34,508 nt of DNA, from contig CANSPM010000041.1 of NCBI GenBank assembly GCA_947648875.1, positions 1 through 34,508 of the forward strand. Reading direction: 5' to 3'. Position 1 is the first letter of the stretch, and every line of letters starts with the position of its first letter. A program made the position numbers and the translations under genes. The stretch is from an uncultured Lachnospiraceae bacterium. Lineage in GTDB: Bacteria > Bacillota > Clostridia > Lachnospirales > Lachnospiraceae. The notes under the pieces are model-generated. The model did not search any database. It saw nothing but the letters and a program-made list of their open reading frames with translations, and was not told where the DNA came from. This document shows positions 27,582-34,508 of the stretch, in pieces.

Positions 27582-28529
27582 ATGAAATTTATCAAAGAGT
27601 ATAAGGATGGTGACAGGGTTTTTGATATCTATCTGTGTAAGCATAAGCAGTCCATGGTGACCAAGAACGGCAAGGCGTATGAAAGTGTAATATTGCAGGA
27701 TAAGACCGGCACGCTGGACGCCAAGGTGTGGGAACCCAGCAATCCGGGCATCGGCGATTATGACACCCTGGACTACATAGAGGTATACGGAGATATTACC
27801 AGCTTTCAGGGATCGTTGCAGGTCAATGTAAAACGGATTCGCAAATGTCAGGAAGGAGAATATCAGCCTGCGGACTATCTGCCGGTGAGCAGCAGGAATT
27901 TGGACGAGATGTATCAGGAGTTGAAAAGCCTGATTTCCAGTATCCGGAATGTTTACTTAAAGCAGTTGCTGGAAAGTTTTTTTGTAAAGGATGAAGCATT
28001 TAGGAAAGCATTTTGCAATTCCTCCGCCGCCAAGACAGTACACCACGGTTTTGTGGGAGGACTGCTGGAACATACATTGAGTGTCACAAAACTCTGTGAT
28101 TACTATTGCGGCGCGTATCCTGTTTTGAAGAGAGATCTGCTGTTGACGGCGGCAATTTGTCATGATATCGGAAAAGTCAAAGAGATTTCTCCTTTTCCGG
28201 AGAATGATTATACCGACGACGGGCAATTGCTGGGTCATATTGTCATGGGTTCCCAGATGATCGGGGAGAGGGCGGCAAAAATCCAGGGATTTCCTCATGA
28301 ACTTCTGGCGCAGGTACAGCATTGTATCCTGGCCCATCACGGAAAATATGAATTTGGATCTCCCAAGATTCCCGCTATTATAGAGGCGTTGGCCCTGAAT
28401 TACGCGGATGATACAGACGCAAAGCTGGAGACATTTAAGGAAATTCTGGAAAATGCCAGGGAGTCGGGCTGGGTGGGATATAACAGGTTGTTTGAATCCA
28501 ATCTGCGGGAAAGCAGGATAGATTTTTAA
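27582..28529 (+). CDS. 3'-5' exoribonuclease YhaM-like (OB-fold plus HD domain)
   Basis: A 315-residue two-domain protein. The N-terminal part (about 1-105) is an OB-fold nucleic-acid-binding domain (VILQDKTGTLDAKVWEPSN, YIEVYGDI). The C-terminal part is an HD metal-dependent hydrolase with HGFVGGLLEHTLSVTKL, ICHDIGKVKE and HCILAHHG, where the paired His and HD ligands are intact. In B. subtilis YhaM is a 3'-5' exonuclease on RNA and DNA. ATG 27582 has AGAGGAG seven bases upstream. The next gene follows directly at the stop codon, so they are an operon. Confidence 0.88.
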   Translation: MKFIKEYKDGDRVFDIYLCKHKQSMVTKNGKAYESVILQDKTGTLDAKVWEPSNPGIGDYDTLDYIEVYGDITSFQGSLQVNVKRIRKCQEGEYQPADYLPVSSRNLDEMYQELKSLISSIRNVYLKQLLESFFVKDEAFRKAFCNSSAAKTVHHGFVGGLLEHTLSVTKLCDYYCGAYPVLKRDLLLTAAICHDIGKVKEISPFPENDYTDDGQLLGHIVMGSQMIGERAAKIQGFPHELLAQVQHCILAHHGKYEFGSPKIPAIIEALALNYADDTDAKLETFKEILENARESGWVGYNRLFESNLRESRIDF

Positions 28530-30023
28530 ATGGGGAAACATATGTGCCAGCATTTTAAAAAAAATGATATTGTGACGGTGGCTATAGAAGATATCGGAAC
28601 GGAGGGAGAAGGAATCGGAAGAGTGGACGGTTTTACTCTCTTTGTGAAAGATGCCGTGATGGGGGATGTGGTGGAGGCACGGATCACTAAGGCAAAGAAG
28701 CAATATGCTTATGCCAGACTGGAGAGGCTGCTTTCAGCTTCTCCTTTTCGTACCAGTCCCAGATGTCCACATTACAGGCAGTGTGGAGGTTGTCAGCTCC
28801 AGGCGCTGGATTATGCCAGGCAGTTGGAATTTAAGCAACAAAAGGTGATCAATCATCTGATTCGGATCGGCGGTTTTGACAGATCAGAGATTGACGGGGT
28901 TATAGAGCCCATCATAGGCATGGAAGAGCCCTACCGGTATCGAAACAAGGCCCAGTATCCGGTGGGCACAGATCGGGAAGGGCATGTGGTTACGGGTTTC
29001 TACGCAGGGCGTACCCATACCATCGTACCCAACACGGATTGCTGTCTTGGGGTGGAAGAAAACAGGGAGATTCTGGAAGTTATAATTGCTCATATGGAAA
29101 AATATCTTATAACTTCATACGATGAGACGACAGGGAGAGGACTGGTGCGCCATATCCTCATTCGCAAAGGATTTTCCACCGGGGAAATTATGGTGTGCGT
29201 GGTGATAAACGGAGGATGGAGTAGAAAAGGTTTTTCCGGGAGGGAAGAGTATATTCCACACCAGTCAGAACTGTTGTCCGAATTAGCGGTTTTAAGTGGA
29301 ATGACATCTGTGTCAGTCAGTATCAATACGGAGAAAACCAATGTTATTATGGGCAAGGAGATTCACACTATATGGGGAAGCCCCGTAATCCATGATATGA
29401 TCCATGTGCGGGATATGCGGAGGGAAGGATTTCCCCGCACAGGACAAAAACTTACTTTTGCCATTTCTCCTCTTTCTTTCTATCAGGTCAACCCCATACA
29501 GACAGAGAAGCTGTACAGTCTGGCCTTGGAATACGCGGGACTTACAGGGCAGGAGGCGCTGTGGGATCTGTACTGTGGAATCGGTACGATCTCTCTGTTT
29601 CTGGCATCTAAGGCCCGGCAGGTCTGCGGTGTGGAAATGATTCCCCAGGCTGTTGAGGATGCCCGGGCCAACGCACGGGAAAATGGGATTTCCAACGCCT
29701 TATTTTACATGGGTAAAGCGGAGGAAGTACTGCCGTCTTTTTATGAGGATAATCAGAAATATGAACAGTCCGATCTGCGTCACCCGGATGTGATTGTGGT
29801 GGACCCGCCCCGGAAGGGCTGTGACAGCGCCTGCCTGCGCACTATGATTGAGATGCGTCCAAACCGCATCATCTATGTCAGCTGTGACAGCGCTACCCTG
29901 GCCAGAGATTTACGGATACTCTGTGACGGGGGATACAAGATGGAAAAAATTCGGGCCGTGGACCAGTTTGGGCATACGGTGCATGTGGAGGTCGCATGTT
30001 GTCTACAAAGGGTAATTTCGTAG
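28530..30023 (+). CDS. rlmD: 23S rRNA (uracil-5-)-methyltransferase, RlmCD/RumA family
   Basis: A 497-residue RumA-type enzyme that makes 5-methyluridine in 23S rRNA (positions 747 and/or 1939 in E. coli numbering). It has a TRAM domain (about 7-70), the iron-sulphur cysteines CPHYRQCGGC (Cys79, Cys85, Cys88) with a fourth at Cys170 or Cys171, a SAM-binding motif (WDLYCGIGTISLFLA), and the catalytic loop VDPPRKGCD, followed by VSCDSATLARDL. Gram-positive members often do both sites (RlmCD). It abuts the upstream gene's stop; the ATG at 28542 with a G-run six bases upstream is an alternative start. A weak terminator and then the island follow. Confidence 0.93.
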   Translation: MGKHMCQHFKKNDIVTVAIEDIGTEGEGIGRVDGFTLFVKDAVMGDVVEARITKAKKQYAYARLERLLSASPFRTSPRCPHYRQCGGCQLQALDYARQLEFKQQKVINHLIRIGGFDRSEIDGVIEPIIGMEEPYRYRNKAQYPVGTDREGHVVTGFYAGRTHTIVPNTDCCLGVEENREILEVIIAHMEKYLITSYDETTGRGLVRHILIRKGFSTGEIMVCVVINGGWSRKGFSGREEYIPHQSELLSELAVLSGMTSVSVSINTEKTNVIMGKEIHTIWGSPVIHDMIHVRDMRREGFPRTGQKLTFAISPLSFYQVNPIQTEKLYSLALEYAGLTGQEALWDLYCGIGTISLFLASKARQVCGVEMIPQAVEDARANARENGISNALFYMGKAEEVLPSFYEDNQKYEQSDLRHPDVIVVDPPRKGCDSACLRTMIEMRPNRIIYVSCDSATLARDLRILCDGGYKMEKIRAVDQFGHTVHVEVACCLQRVIS

Positions 30024-30058
30024 AAATCCTTGAATTTACGCACTTTGCGAGGATTTTT
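30024..30058 (+). terminator. Weak terminator after rlmD
   Basis: AAATCCT (30024-30030) pairs with AGGATTT (30050-30056), with a CGCA/TGCG hairpin inside, followed by TTTTT. It starts immediately after the rlmD stop. Confidence 0.6.
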
Positions 30059-30108
30059 AAGTTTAACAGAACATCCGAATATCGGGAGGATAGTCATAAG
30101 ACTATCCT

Positions 30109-30354
30109 AAAAAAAGAAATTTCTCGACGCAAGAGAAACTTATTGAAAAATTGAAAGCATATAAACAGGCTGTTATTACTGAAACGATTACTAAGGGATT
30201 AAGTTCTGATATAGAAATGAAGAATAGTGGAATTGAATTTATTGGAGAAATACCATCTACATGGAAGGTATGTCGTTTAAGAAATATTGGAGTACTGCAG
30301 AACGGGATTAGTAAAGGTGGAGAGTTTTTCGGACATGGTTATCCGTTTGTAATA
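30109..30354 (+). pseudogene. hsdS: Internal fragment of a type I restriction specificity subunit (HsdS)
   Basis: In one frame the sequence reads QEKLIEKLKAYKQAVITETI, then KGLSSDIEMKNSGIEFIGEI and PSTWKVCRLRNIGVLQNGIS, continuing to GYPFV. This is the central coiled-coil spacer of HsdS and the beginning of its second target-recognition domain. The first domain, the rest of the second, and the hsdM/hsdR genes are missing. After GYPFV (about 30350) the match stops abruptly and relaxase-like sequence follows within about 60 bases. It is therefore a remnant cut at both ends. The 5' junction lies in the A-rich stretch near 30109. Confidence 0.75.
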
Positions 30355-30371
30355 TTATGTACCGTGCAGTA

Positions 30372-31329
30372 GACCCAATCCTGTTACAAATACTCGCGTA
30401 CAAGGGAAATGCTTTGCTCCCTTGACCCGAAAAAGCGGCAGTACAAATGCAAATCCATTCCCGCCACCGACTGGAACGAACAGACCAAAGCGGAGGAATG
30501 GAGGGCGGCATGGGCGAGGCTTTGCAATCAGGCGTTGGAGCAGAACGGACACGCGGAGCGCGTAGACCACCGCAGTTATGAACGGCAGGGGATAGACCAG
30601 ATACCCACCGTCCATTTAGGCGTTGCCGCTTCCGCTATGGAGAAGCGCGGCATCCGCACCGAGCGCGGCGATCTGAACCGGGAAATCGAAGTGACAAATC
30701 AGAAACTCCGGCAACTGAAAGCCCGTATCGCCAAGCTGCAAAAGTGGCTGAAAGAGGAACAGGAGAACACCGAGCCGCCCACCCTTGCCGACTATATCCA
30801 GGGCATCCTGTCCCGCAGGGCGCGGGAGGGGAAATCGCAGGTTTCCCAATCCATCTATAACCTCAAGGACGCGGCGAAAATGCTGAATTTCCTGCAAGCC
30901 AACAACATCATGGATATGACGGGGCTTGATGAAAAATTCAAGACTATGATAGGGGAACAACTGGATATTCAAGGGAAACTGAAACCCGTTGAACGGCGGT
31001 TAGGTACTCTGAAAAAGCACTTAGAGCAAGCCGACATTTATTTCAAGTACAAGGGAAAGAAGCCGCTGACCGAAGCCGAGCAAATCCTATTCACAACGGC
31101 GAAAGATTATCTCAAAGGCGTGATGAACGGCAAGACCACAATCCCGACAAAGACATGGAAAGAAGAATACACCAAGCTGACCGCCGAGAGGAAAACGCTT
31201 AATCAGCGGTATCTTGCATTGAAAGAGGAAGTGAAAGAAGCGGAGAAAATCAGAAAGAGCGTTTACAGTATCTTGCGGCAGGAACAGCAGGAACAGCAAC
31301 CCCACAGAAAGCAGGATATGGAGCGCTAA
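30372..31329 (+). pseudogene. Truncated MobA/MobL (MobQ-type) relaxase, C-terminal part
   Basis: The frame from 30409 reads 306 residues of a mobilisation relaxase: EQTKAEEWRAAWARLCNQAL, DHRSYERQGIDQIPTVHLG and SAMEKRGI are the end of the MobA/MobL relaxase domain, and a long charged helical C-terminus follows. The N-terminal catalytic part (nicking tyrosine and the histidine motif) is absent, and the upstream sequence joins the hsdS fragment. The ATG at 30409 lacks a proper ribosome site. In another frame, GNALLP directly precedes the match, so a one-base frameshift at the edge is possible. Codon use is richer in G and C than the surrounding island. It marks the remains of an integrative/mobilisable element. 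Confidence 0.8.
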
Positions 31330-31334
31330 CACAC

Positions 31335-31367
31335 AGGGCGGCGGGATAGTCACCGCCGCCCTGTTTT
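31335..31367 (+). terminator. Terminator after the relaxase remnant
   Basis: AGGGCGGCGG (31335-31344) and CCGCCGCCCT (31353-31362) form a perfect 10-bp GC-rich stem with an 8-base loop, followed by GTTTT. Confidence 0.85.
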
Positions 31368-31406
31368 GGACATTTATTAGACCGATAAACTGGAATTTTA
31401 CAGAGC

Positions 31407-32039
31407 CTATACTATTGAAATGATTGTCATAATAACATCTATTCCATTTCCCAATAAATTCCCCATAAAATGGGCTGTCATTGGTACATATATATTTTTA
31501 GTCTTTATATATGAAATACTTAAAGGTAACGCCCATATCATAGTTAAAAATATTCCCCATATCGTTAATGAATGTTCCACAGCATACAGGAACATACTTA
31601 ATAAAGTTGTGCATAGGAGTGTTCCCTTATTCTGAAAAGAAATCATATTTTTTCTATAAAATGTTTCCTCAGTAATTGCAGGTAATAGTATTGTAGACAT
31701 TGCAAATATTATCAATGTTAGCCAACTGTTTCTTCTTAGCGCAATCGTTCCTGTATTGTAATTTGGGAATAAATTTTCTAAAATTATTGTTATAATAAAC
31801 GCAGTAATAAAAAATAGTACTGTAATAATTACTTGTTTCCAAAATCTCTTACCACTTTTTATGTTACTTAACCATTCCTTCAACGAAAAATCTTTATTTA
31901 TACAGAAATATATAAGTAATAGCAGATAAAATACGAAATTGGTATAAATAAAATATTCCTTTGGAATTATGAAGCAAGATAAAATGAATACAACCTCTAT
32001 TATAATTGGTATTATATTTTTCTTCATATATCTTCCCAT
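31407..32039 (-). CDS. CPBP family intramembrane metalloprotease
   Basis: Very hydrophobic protein of 210 residues with about seven membrane helices. The three CPBP (Abi/CAAX-protease-like) motifs are present: EETFYR (E-E-x3-R), a histidine in AVEHSL, and HFMGNLLGN in the last part. Members include prenyl-protein proteases and bacteriocin-immunity proteins; the substrate here is unknown. ATG 32039 has GGTGG ten bases upstream; 32027 is an alternative start and the longest frame begins with TTG at 32060. The base composition is much more AT-rich than the core genes, which fits acquired DNA. Confidence 0.82.
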   Translation of the reverse strand: MGRYMKKNIIPIIIEVVFILSCFIIPKEYFIYTNFVFYLLLLIYFCINKDFSLKEWLSNIKSGKRFWKQVIITVLFFITAFIITIILENLFPNYNTGTIALRRNSWLTLIIFAMSTILLPAITEETFYRKNMISFQNKGTLLCTTLLSMFLYAVEHSLTIWGIFLTMIWALPLSISYIKTKNIYVPMTAHFMGNLLGNGIDVIMTIISIV

Positions 32040-32170
32040 TACTTTTCTACCACCTTCCAAACGATAAATCCCGATTTTGATTTGATGATTTTTAAGGAAA
32101 ATATTAGCTGTTATATTTTGTTATTAAAATACCCACTAACCCATGAAAACACTAAGTTTATCGCAGGTGA

Positions 32171-32279
32171 GCTTTCCCTTAAAGTTTCCCTTGTGTTATA
32201 TCTTCCCACAGGGCATTACGAACCCTGATAAGGGAAAAAATGAGGGAAACAAAATCACATAAAACATTATAACACAAAA
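32171..32279. repeat. Repeat-rich segment with interleaved direct and inverted copies
   Basis: TTTCCCTT occurs at 32173 and 32185 and its complement AAGGGAAA at 32230. GTTTCCC (32184-32190) pairs with GGGAAAC (32244-32250). TTGTGTTATA (32191-32200) pairs with TATAACACAA (32268-32277). CAGGG/CCCTG (32209-32227) forms a small hairpin between. This fills most of the 300-base gap between the CPBP gene and the next gene and looks like a protein-binding or element-boundary site. Confidence 0.55.
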
Positions 32280-32343
32280 TATACGGGAATTGGTAAACTG
32301 ATTGAAATGCTTTCAAAAAATCAATGAAAAGAGGACAGATAAA

Positions 32344-32583
32344 ATGAATATGATTTACGCAACATACAATATCCACCATAACAGCATTGACGTATACACC
32401 CACGCAGGTTATTTCTTACGGATAGACTGCAATAAAGCAGAAGAAGGATTGAAAACTACTCCCTGCTCTGAATGTGCCTTAAATGCTTTGGCAATAGATG
32501 AGCCACTTGAATACGCAAGATTGTATCTTGAAGGGAATATGCAAATGTGGGTGGATGCGGAGGATTCTCTGGATTTATGGTAA
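32344..32583 (+). CDS. Small DUF6061-like protein
   Basis: Seventy-nine residues, soluble, no membrane segment. It begins with a beta-rich stretch (YATYNIHHNSIDVYTHAGYF), a short central loop, then an ALAIDEPLEYARLYLEG helix. The overall pattern resembles the short DUF6061 proteins common on conjugative elements of Firmicutes. Function unknown. ATG 32344 has AGAGG nine bases upstream; the longer frame from 32302 is not used. The assignment rests on my memory of the family and is moderate. Confidence 0.6.
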   Translation: MNMIYATYNIHHNSIDVYTHAGYFLRIDCNKAEEGLKTTPCSECALNALAIDEPLEYARLYLEGNMQMWVDAEDSLDLW

Positions 32584-32600
32584 AAAATCATTTAATACAA

Positions 32601-32629
32601 CCCTCCCCACAGCATAACCGTGGGGAGGG
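32601..32629. terminator. Strong hairpin between convergent genes
   Basis: CCCTCCCCAC (32601-32610) and GTGGGGAGGG (32620-32629) are a perfect 10-bp stem with a 9-base loop. No T-run follows on either strand (TTGTATT on minus), so termination is likely but not certain. Confidence 0.6.
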
Positions 32630-32632
32630 AAA

Positions 32633-33127
32633 CTAATCAACAATTACTTGCTGAAAATTTTTTGTCCAATCAATAATTACGTGTTTATCGTATTTACTAA
32701 TATTATCAGGTAGATTAGTTTTATCAAAAAATCTGTGTTCCAGTGCTTCTTCTGTATTATTTTGTATTTCCCCACTATACGCAGTTGTCTTAAAAATAAT
32801 ACCTGTACCATAGCAAATATCCCCATTCGGATAAATGATAATTCCATCCTCCCCTGAATAAATACCAAATAATGTCAGTTCTTCTATTTCAATTCCTGCT
32901 TCCTCAAATGCTTCTCTTTTTACTACTTCAATAAATTTCTCGCCAATCTCCATAGAACCACCAATGAGCGCCCAAAGTCCATTATCTTGTCGCTTTTGAA
33001 GCAATATTTCCCCTTTGTCATTTTCAATAATAACTCCACAGCTTATTACCATAATAGGAGAATGCCCTACATCTTTCCGCATTTCCGTTATATAATTTCC
33101 TCTATATCTTTCTATAATATTTTTCAT
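32633..33127 (-). CDS. Nudix hydrolase
   Basis: A 164-residue protein with a complete Nudix box, from GGSMEIGEKFIEVVKREAFE to EAGIEI, matching G-x5-E-x7-RE-U-x-EE-x-G-U. The core beta strands (ILLQKRQDNGLWALIGG) precede it. It would hydrolyse a nucleoside diphosphate derivative; the substrate cannot be told. The frame also allows ATG 33139, and neither start has a clear ribosome site. It lies convergent with the preceding small gene and upstream of the PHP gene on the same strand. Confidence 0.88.
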   Translation of the reverse strand: MKNIIERYRGNYITEMRKDVGHSPIMVISCGVIIENDKGEILLQKRQDNGLWALIGGSMEIGEKFIEVVKREAFEEAGIEIEELTLFGIYSGEDGIIIYPNGDICYGTGIIFKTTAYSGEIQNNTEEALEHRFFDKTNLPDNISKYDKHVIIDWTKNFQQVIVD

Positions 33128-33191
33128 ATCAATTACCATTTCTTTACGTTATTTGAAAATCACACATCATAATTTCATTTGTCACATCCAA

Positions 33192-33980
33192 TTATACGGT
33201 TTGAATCAAGTCGTTCATTTCTTTAATATATAAGCCAACATTTTGTGGTGAGTGTGCATCTGATGCTGTCAGAATTGGCACATTACACCTTACCATGCAC
33301 TCCAACATATCCGCATTCATTCCAAACTGCTTATCGCCATAATTAATCGCCAATCCGCTGCTTTCCTCAATATACATATCATTTAAACAAAGCGCTTGTG
33401 CAAGCTGTAAATAAATATGTCTAAAATCCTTTTGCGGGTATGCCCCATAACATTGTAATGACTGTGGGTGTGCCAATCCTGAAAATAAGCGGCTGTTAAT
33501 TAATGACAGCATAAGTGCGTAATACCTTTCGTACAGTTCATCCATATCATAATCATTCTTGTTCCACCGCTGTTTCATATGACTAAATGCCCACCCATCA
33601 ATAAAATGGATTGAGCCTACTAAAAAATCAAAGGAATACATTTGTTTCATTTGGGCAATGTCAATTTCATGTTCAGGAGAATAACATACTTCCAGACCAA
33701 ATTTTAACCGTATCGGGAAATCTATTTGTTTTAATTTTTCTATGTAATCTATATAATCCTTTAGAGGACGTGCCTGTTCCCATTTTTTCTGATACCAATT
33801 CTTCTGATATTCATTATACGCAGACATTTCATTATAGAGATTACGGCATTCTTTGAAGATATGAGTATGTTCCAAAAAGTAAATCTCGTCTATATTTCTT
33901 TTTACAGCATACGCAACAAACTGTTTGATCCATTGTACCGAATAATCGCCCTTTTCCAGATGAACATGCGCGTCAATCAT
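33192..33980 (-). CDS. PHP domain phosphoesterase (histidinol-phosphatase-like)
   Basis: A 262-residue PHP metal hydrolase. The metal ligands are visible as DAHVHLEKGD at the start, EHTH (about 37-40), GLEVCYSPEHE, GSIHFIDGW, AHPQ and DAHSP near the end, a complete set. The family includes HisK-type histidinol phosphatases and other small phosphoesterases. The true start is the ATG at 33980, which overlaps the stop of the upstream kinase gene by eight bases (ATGATTGA) and has AAGGA upstream. The longer frame to 34094 is inside the kinase gene. Translational coupling suggests the two act in one pathway. Confidence 0.85.
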   Translation of the reverse strand: MIDAHVHLEKGDYSVQWIKQFVAYAVKRNIDEIYFLEHTHIFKECRNLYNEMSAYNEYQKNWYQKKWEQARPLKDYIDYIEKLKQIDFPIRLKFGLEVCYSPEHEIDIAQMKQMYSFDFLVGSIHFIDGWAFSHMKQRWNKNDYDMDELYERYYALMLSLINSRLFSGLAHPQSLQCYGAYPQKDFRHIYLQLAQALCLNDMYIEESSGLAINYGDKQFGMNADMLECMVRCNVPILTASDAHSPQNVGLYIKEMNDLIQTV

Positions 33981-34508
33981 GCAGGATTTCCTTATTCCAT
34001 GCCTCAATCTGTGAAAGTAACTCTTCCATATTAATTTTTGAAAAATCTGTTGTGTCAACTTTGATTTGTCTGCCATCAACGCAAAAGGCATCAAATCCCC
34101 TCTTTTCTATTCCACAAACAAAATTTTCATAAGAAATAGTTTTTGCTTTTAGGGTTTTCAGATTATTCTCTTTCTTTTCCGGATAACAATCATTCACTAC
34201 ATGCCCCCTGTGCCTGTCAGGGCTGTTTTCGCGTTCCAAAAAACGCTGGTAAATCACTTTGTAATCACCTGTTAAGGTAATGGTCAATACGGAATATTGA
34301 TATTTTTCTAAAAGGCTTTTAATTCCTTGTTTTGATGAATATTCAAAATTATTCTCCAAGATAAGAGCTTGTCCTGCTTTCATAAGTTGACCTGCGACAT
34401 AATACATGATTTCCATACTGGCAATTCCAAGTTTCACTTTCTCTGCTCTTGAATGAAAACCAACATTGTCAAACAGCAATTCTTTTATGGTATCCTTTGA
34501 AATAACAG
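33973..34508 (-). CDS. AAA-type kinase-like ATPase, partial at the right edge
   Basis: The frame is open to the edge; the N-terminus, including any P-loop, is outside. Visible are VISKDTIKELLFD and then NVGFHSRAEK, a region of the kind that follows the P-loop in small P-loop kinases (zeta-toxin or chloramphenicol-phosphotransferase-like). Next come LILENNFEYSS (a Walker-B-like strand), a lid region (IYQRFLERENSPDRHRGH), and a C-terminal substrate segment ending in VDTTDFSKINMEELLSQ. It overlaps the PHP gene. Likely a small-molecule or nucleotide kinase; the phosphate acceptor is unknown. Confidence 0.7.
   Translation of the reverse strand, partial: VISKDTIKELLFDNVGFHSRAEKVKLGIASMEIMYYVAGQLMKAGQALILENNFEYSSKQGIKSLLEKYQYSVLTITLTGDYKVIYQRFLERENSPDRHRGHVVNDCYPEKKENNLKTLKAKTISYENFVCGIEKRGFDAFCVDGRQIKVDTTDFSKINMEELLSQIEAWNKEILHD

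Noticed and set aside
30088..30107. Stem GGATAGTC/GACTATCC as a terminator
   Set aside because: It is followed by A-run on the plus strand and has no T-run on either side in the right place.
30109..30372. Functional type I restriction-modification system
   Set aside because: Only an internal part of HsdS is present; no HsdM or HsdR in the window.
30409..31329. Intact relaxase gene
   Set aside because: The catalytic N-terminal region is missing and the ATG lacks a ribosome site.
32601..32629. CRISPR repeat
   Set aside because: Only one copy of the GC-rich palindrome exists; no spacer-repeat array is present in the window.

Overview
The window is the replication-origin region of a Clostridia chromosome, most likely a Lachnospiraceae member. 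The grounds are the gene order (rsmG-mnmG-mnmE-jag-yidC-yidD-rnpA-rpmH | oriC | dnaA-dnaN-yaaA-recF-gyrB-gyrA), a YidC with a long external insertion, a GyrB with a charged insertion, a protease-dead HtrA-like protein and strong AGGAGG-type ribosome binding sites. Genes diverge from oriC: the left arm reads on the minus strand and the right arm starts on the plus strand.

Layout. 47-7288 (-): ribosome, tRNA-modification and membrane-insertion genes, driven by a near-consensus promoter at 7362-7390 and with a hairpin terminator/attenuator after rpmH. 7289-7913 and 9267-9578: a two-part oriC with many DnaA boxes on both sides of dnaA. 7914-17049 (+): dnaA, dnaN, yaaA, recF, gyrB, gyrA, closed by a terminator. 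17298-20658 (+): a CPA2 antiporter, an unrecognised protein with a nuclease-like core and a winged-helix-like end, then a cobalamin riboswitch with its terminator controlling a membrane-anchored DUF4430 (transcobalamin C-terminal-like) protein and an ECF transporter S component. 20681-25398 (-): MutS2 and an OmpR-type two-component pair with an operator-like repeat cluster. 25960-30023 (+): HtrA-like pseudoprotease, YhaM-like OB/HD ribonuclease, RlmCD-type rRNA methyltransferase. 30060-34508: a mosaic island of different base composition, with an hsdS fragment fused to a relaxase fragment and then small accessory genes (CPBP protease, DUF6061-like, Nudix, PHP phosphoesterase, AAA-type kinase running off the end).

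The most interesting signal is a repeated 5'-leader. A 20-base block is identical before yidC and gyrA and nearly identical before dnaA and gyrB. Each copy sits about 60 to 100 bases before the start codon. It is followed by a second, covarying hairpin and by a common tail (TATGC-R-GGAAAGAGG) that contains the ribosome binding site. It looks like a structured leader RNA that would coordinate initiator, gyrase and membrane-insertase synthesis. I do not recognise it as a known riboswitch class. Start codons of yidC, dnaA, gyrB and gyrA were set by this shared tail; naive longest ORFs run into the leader.
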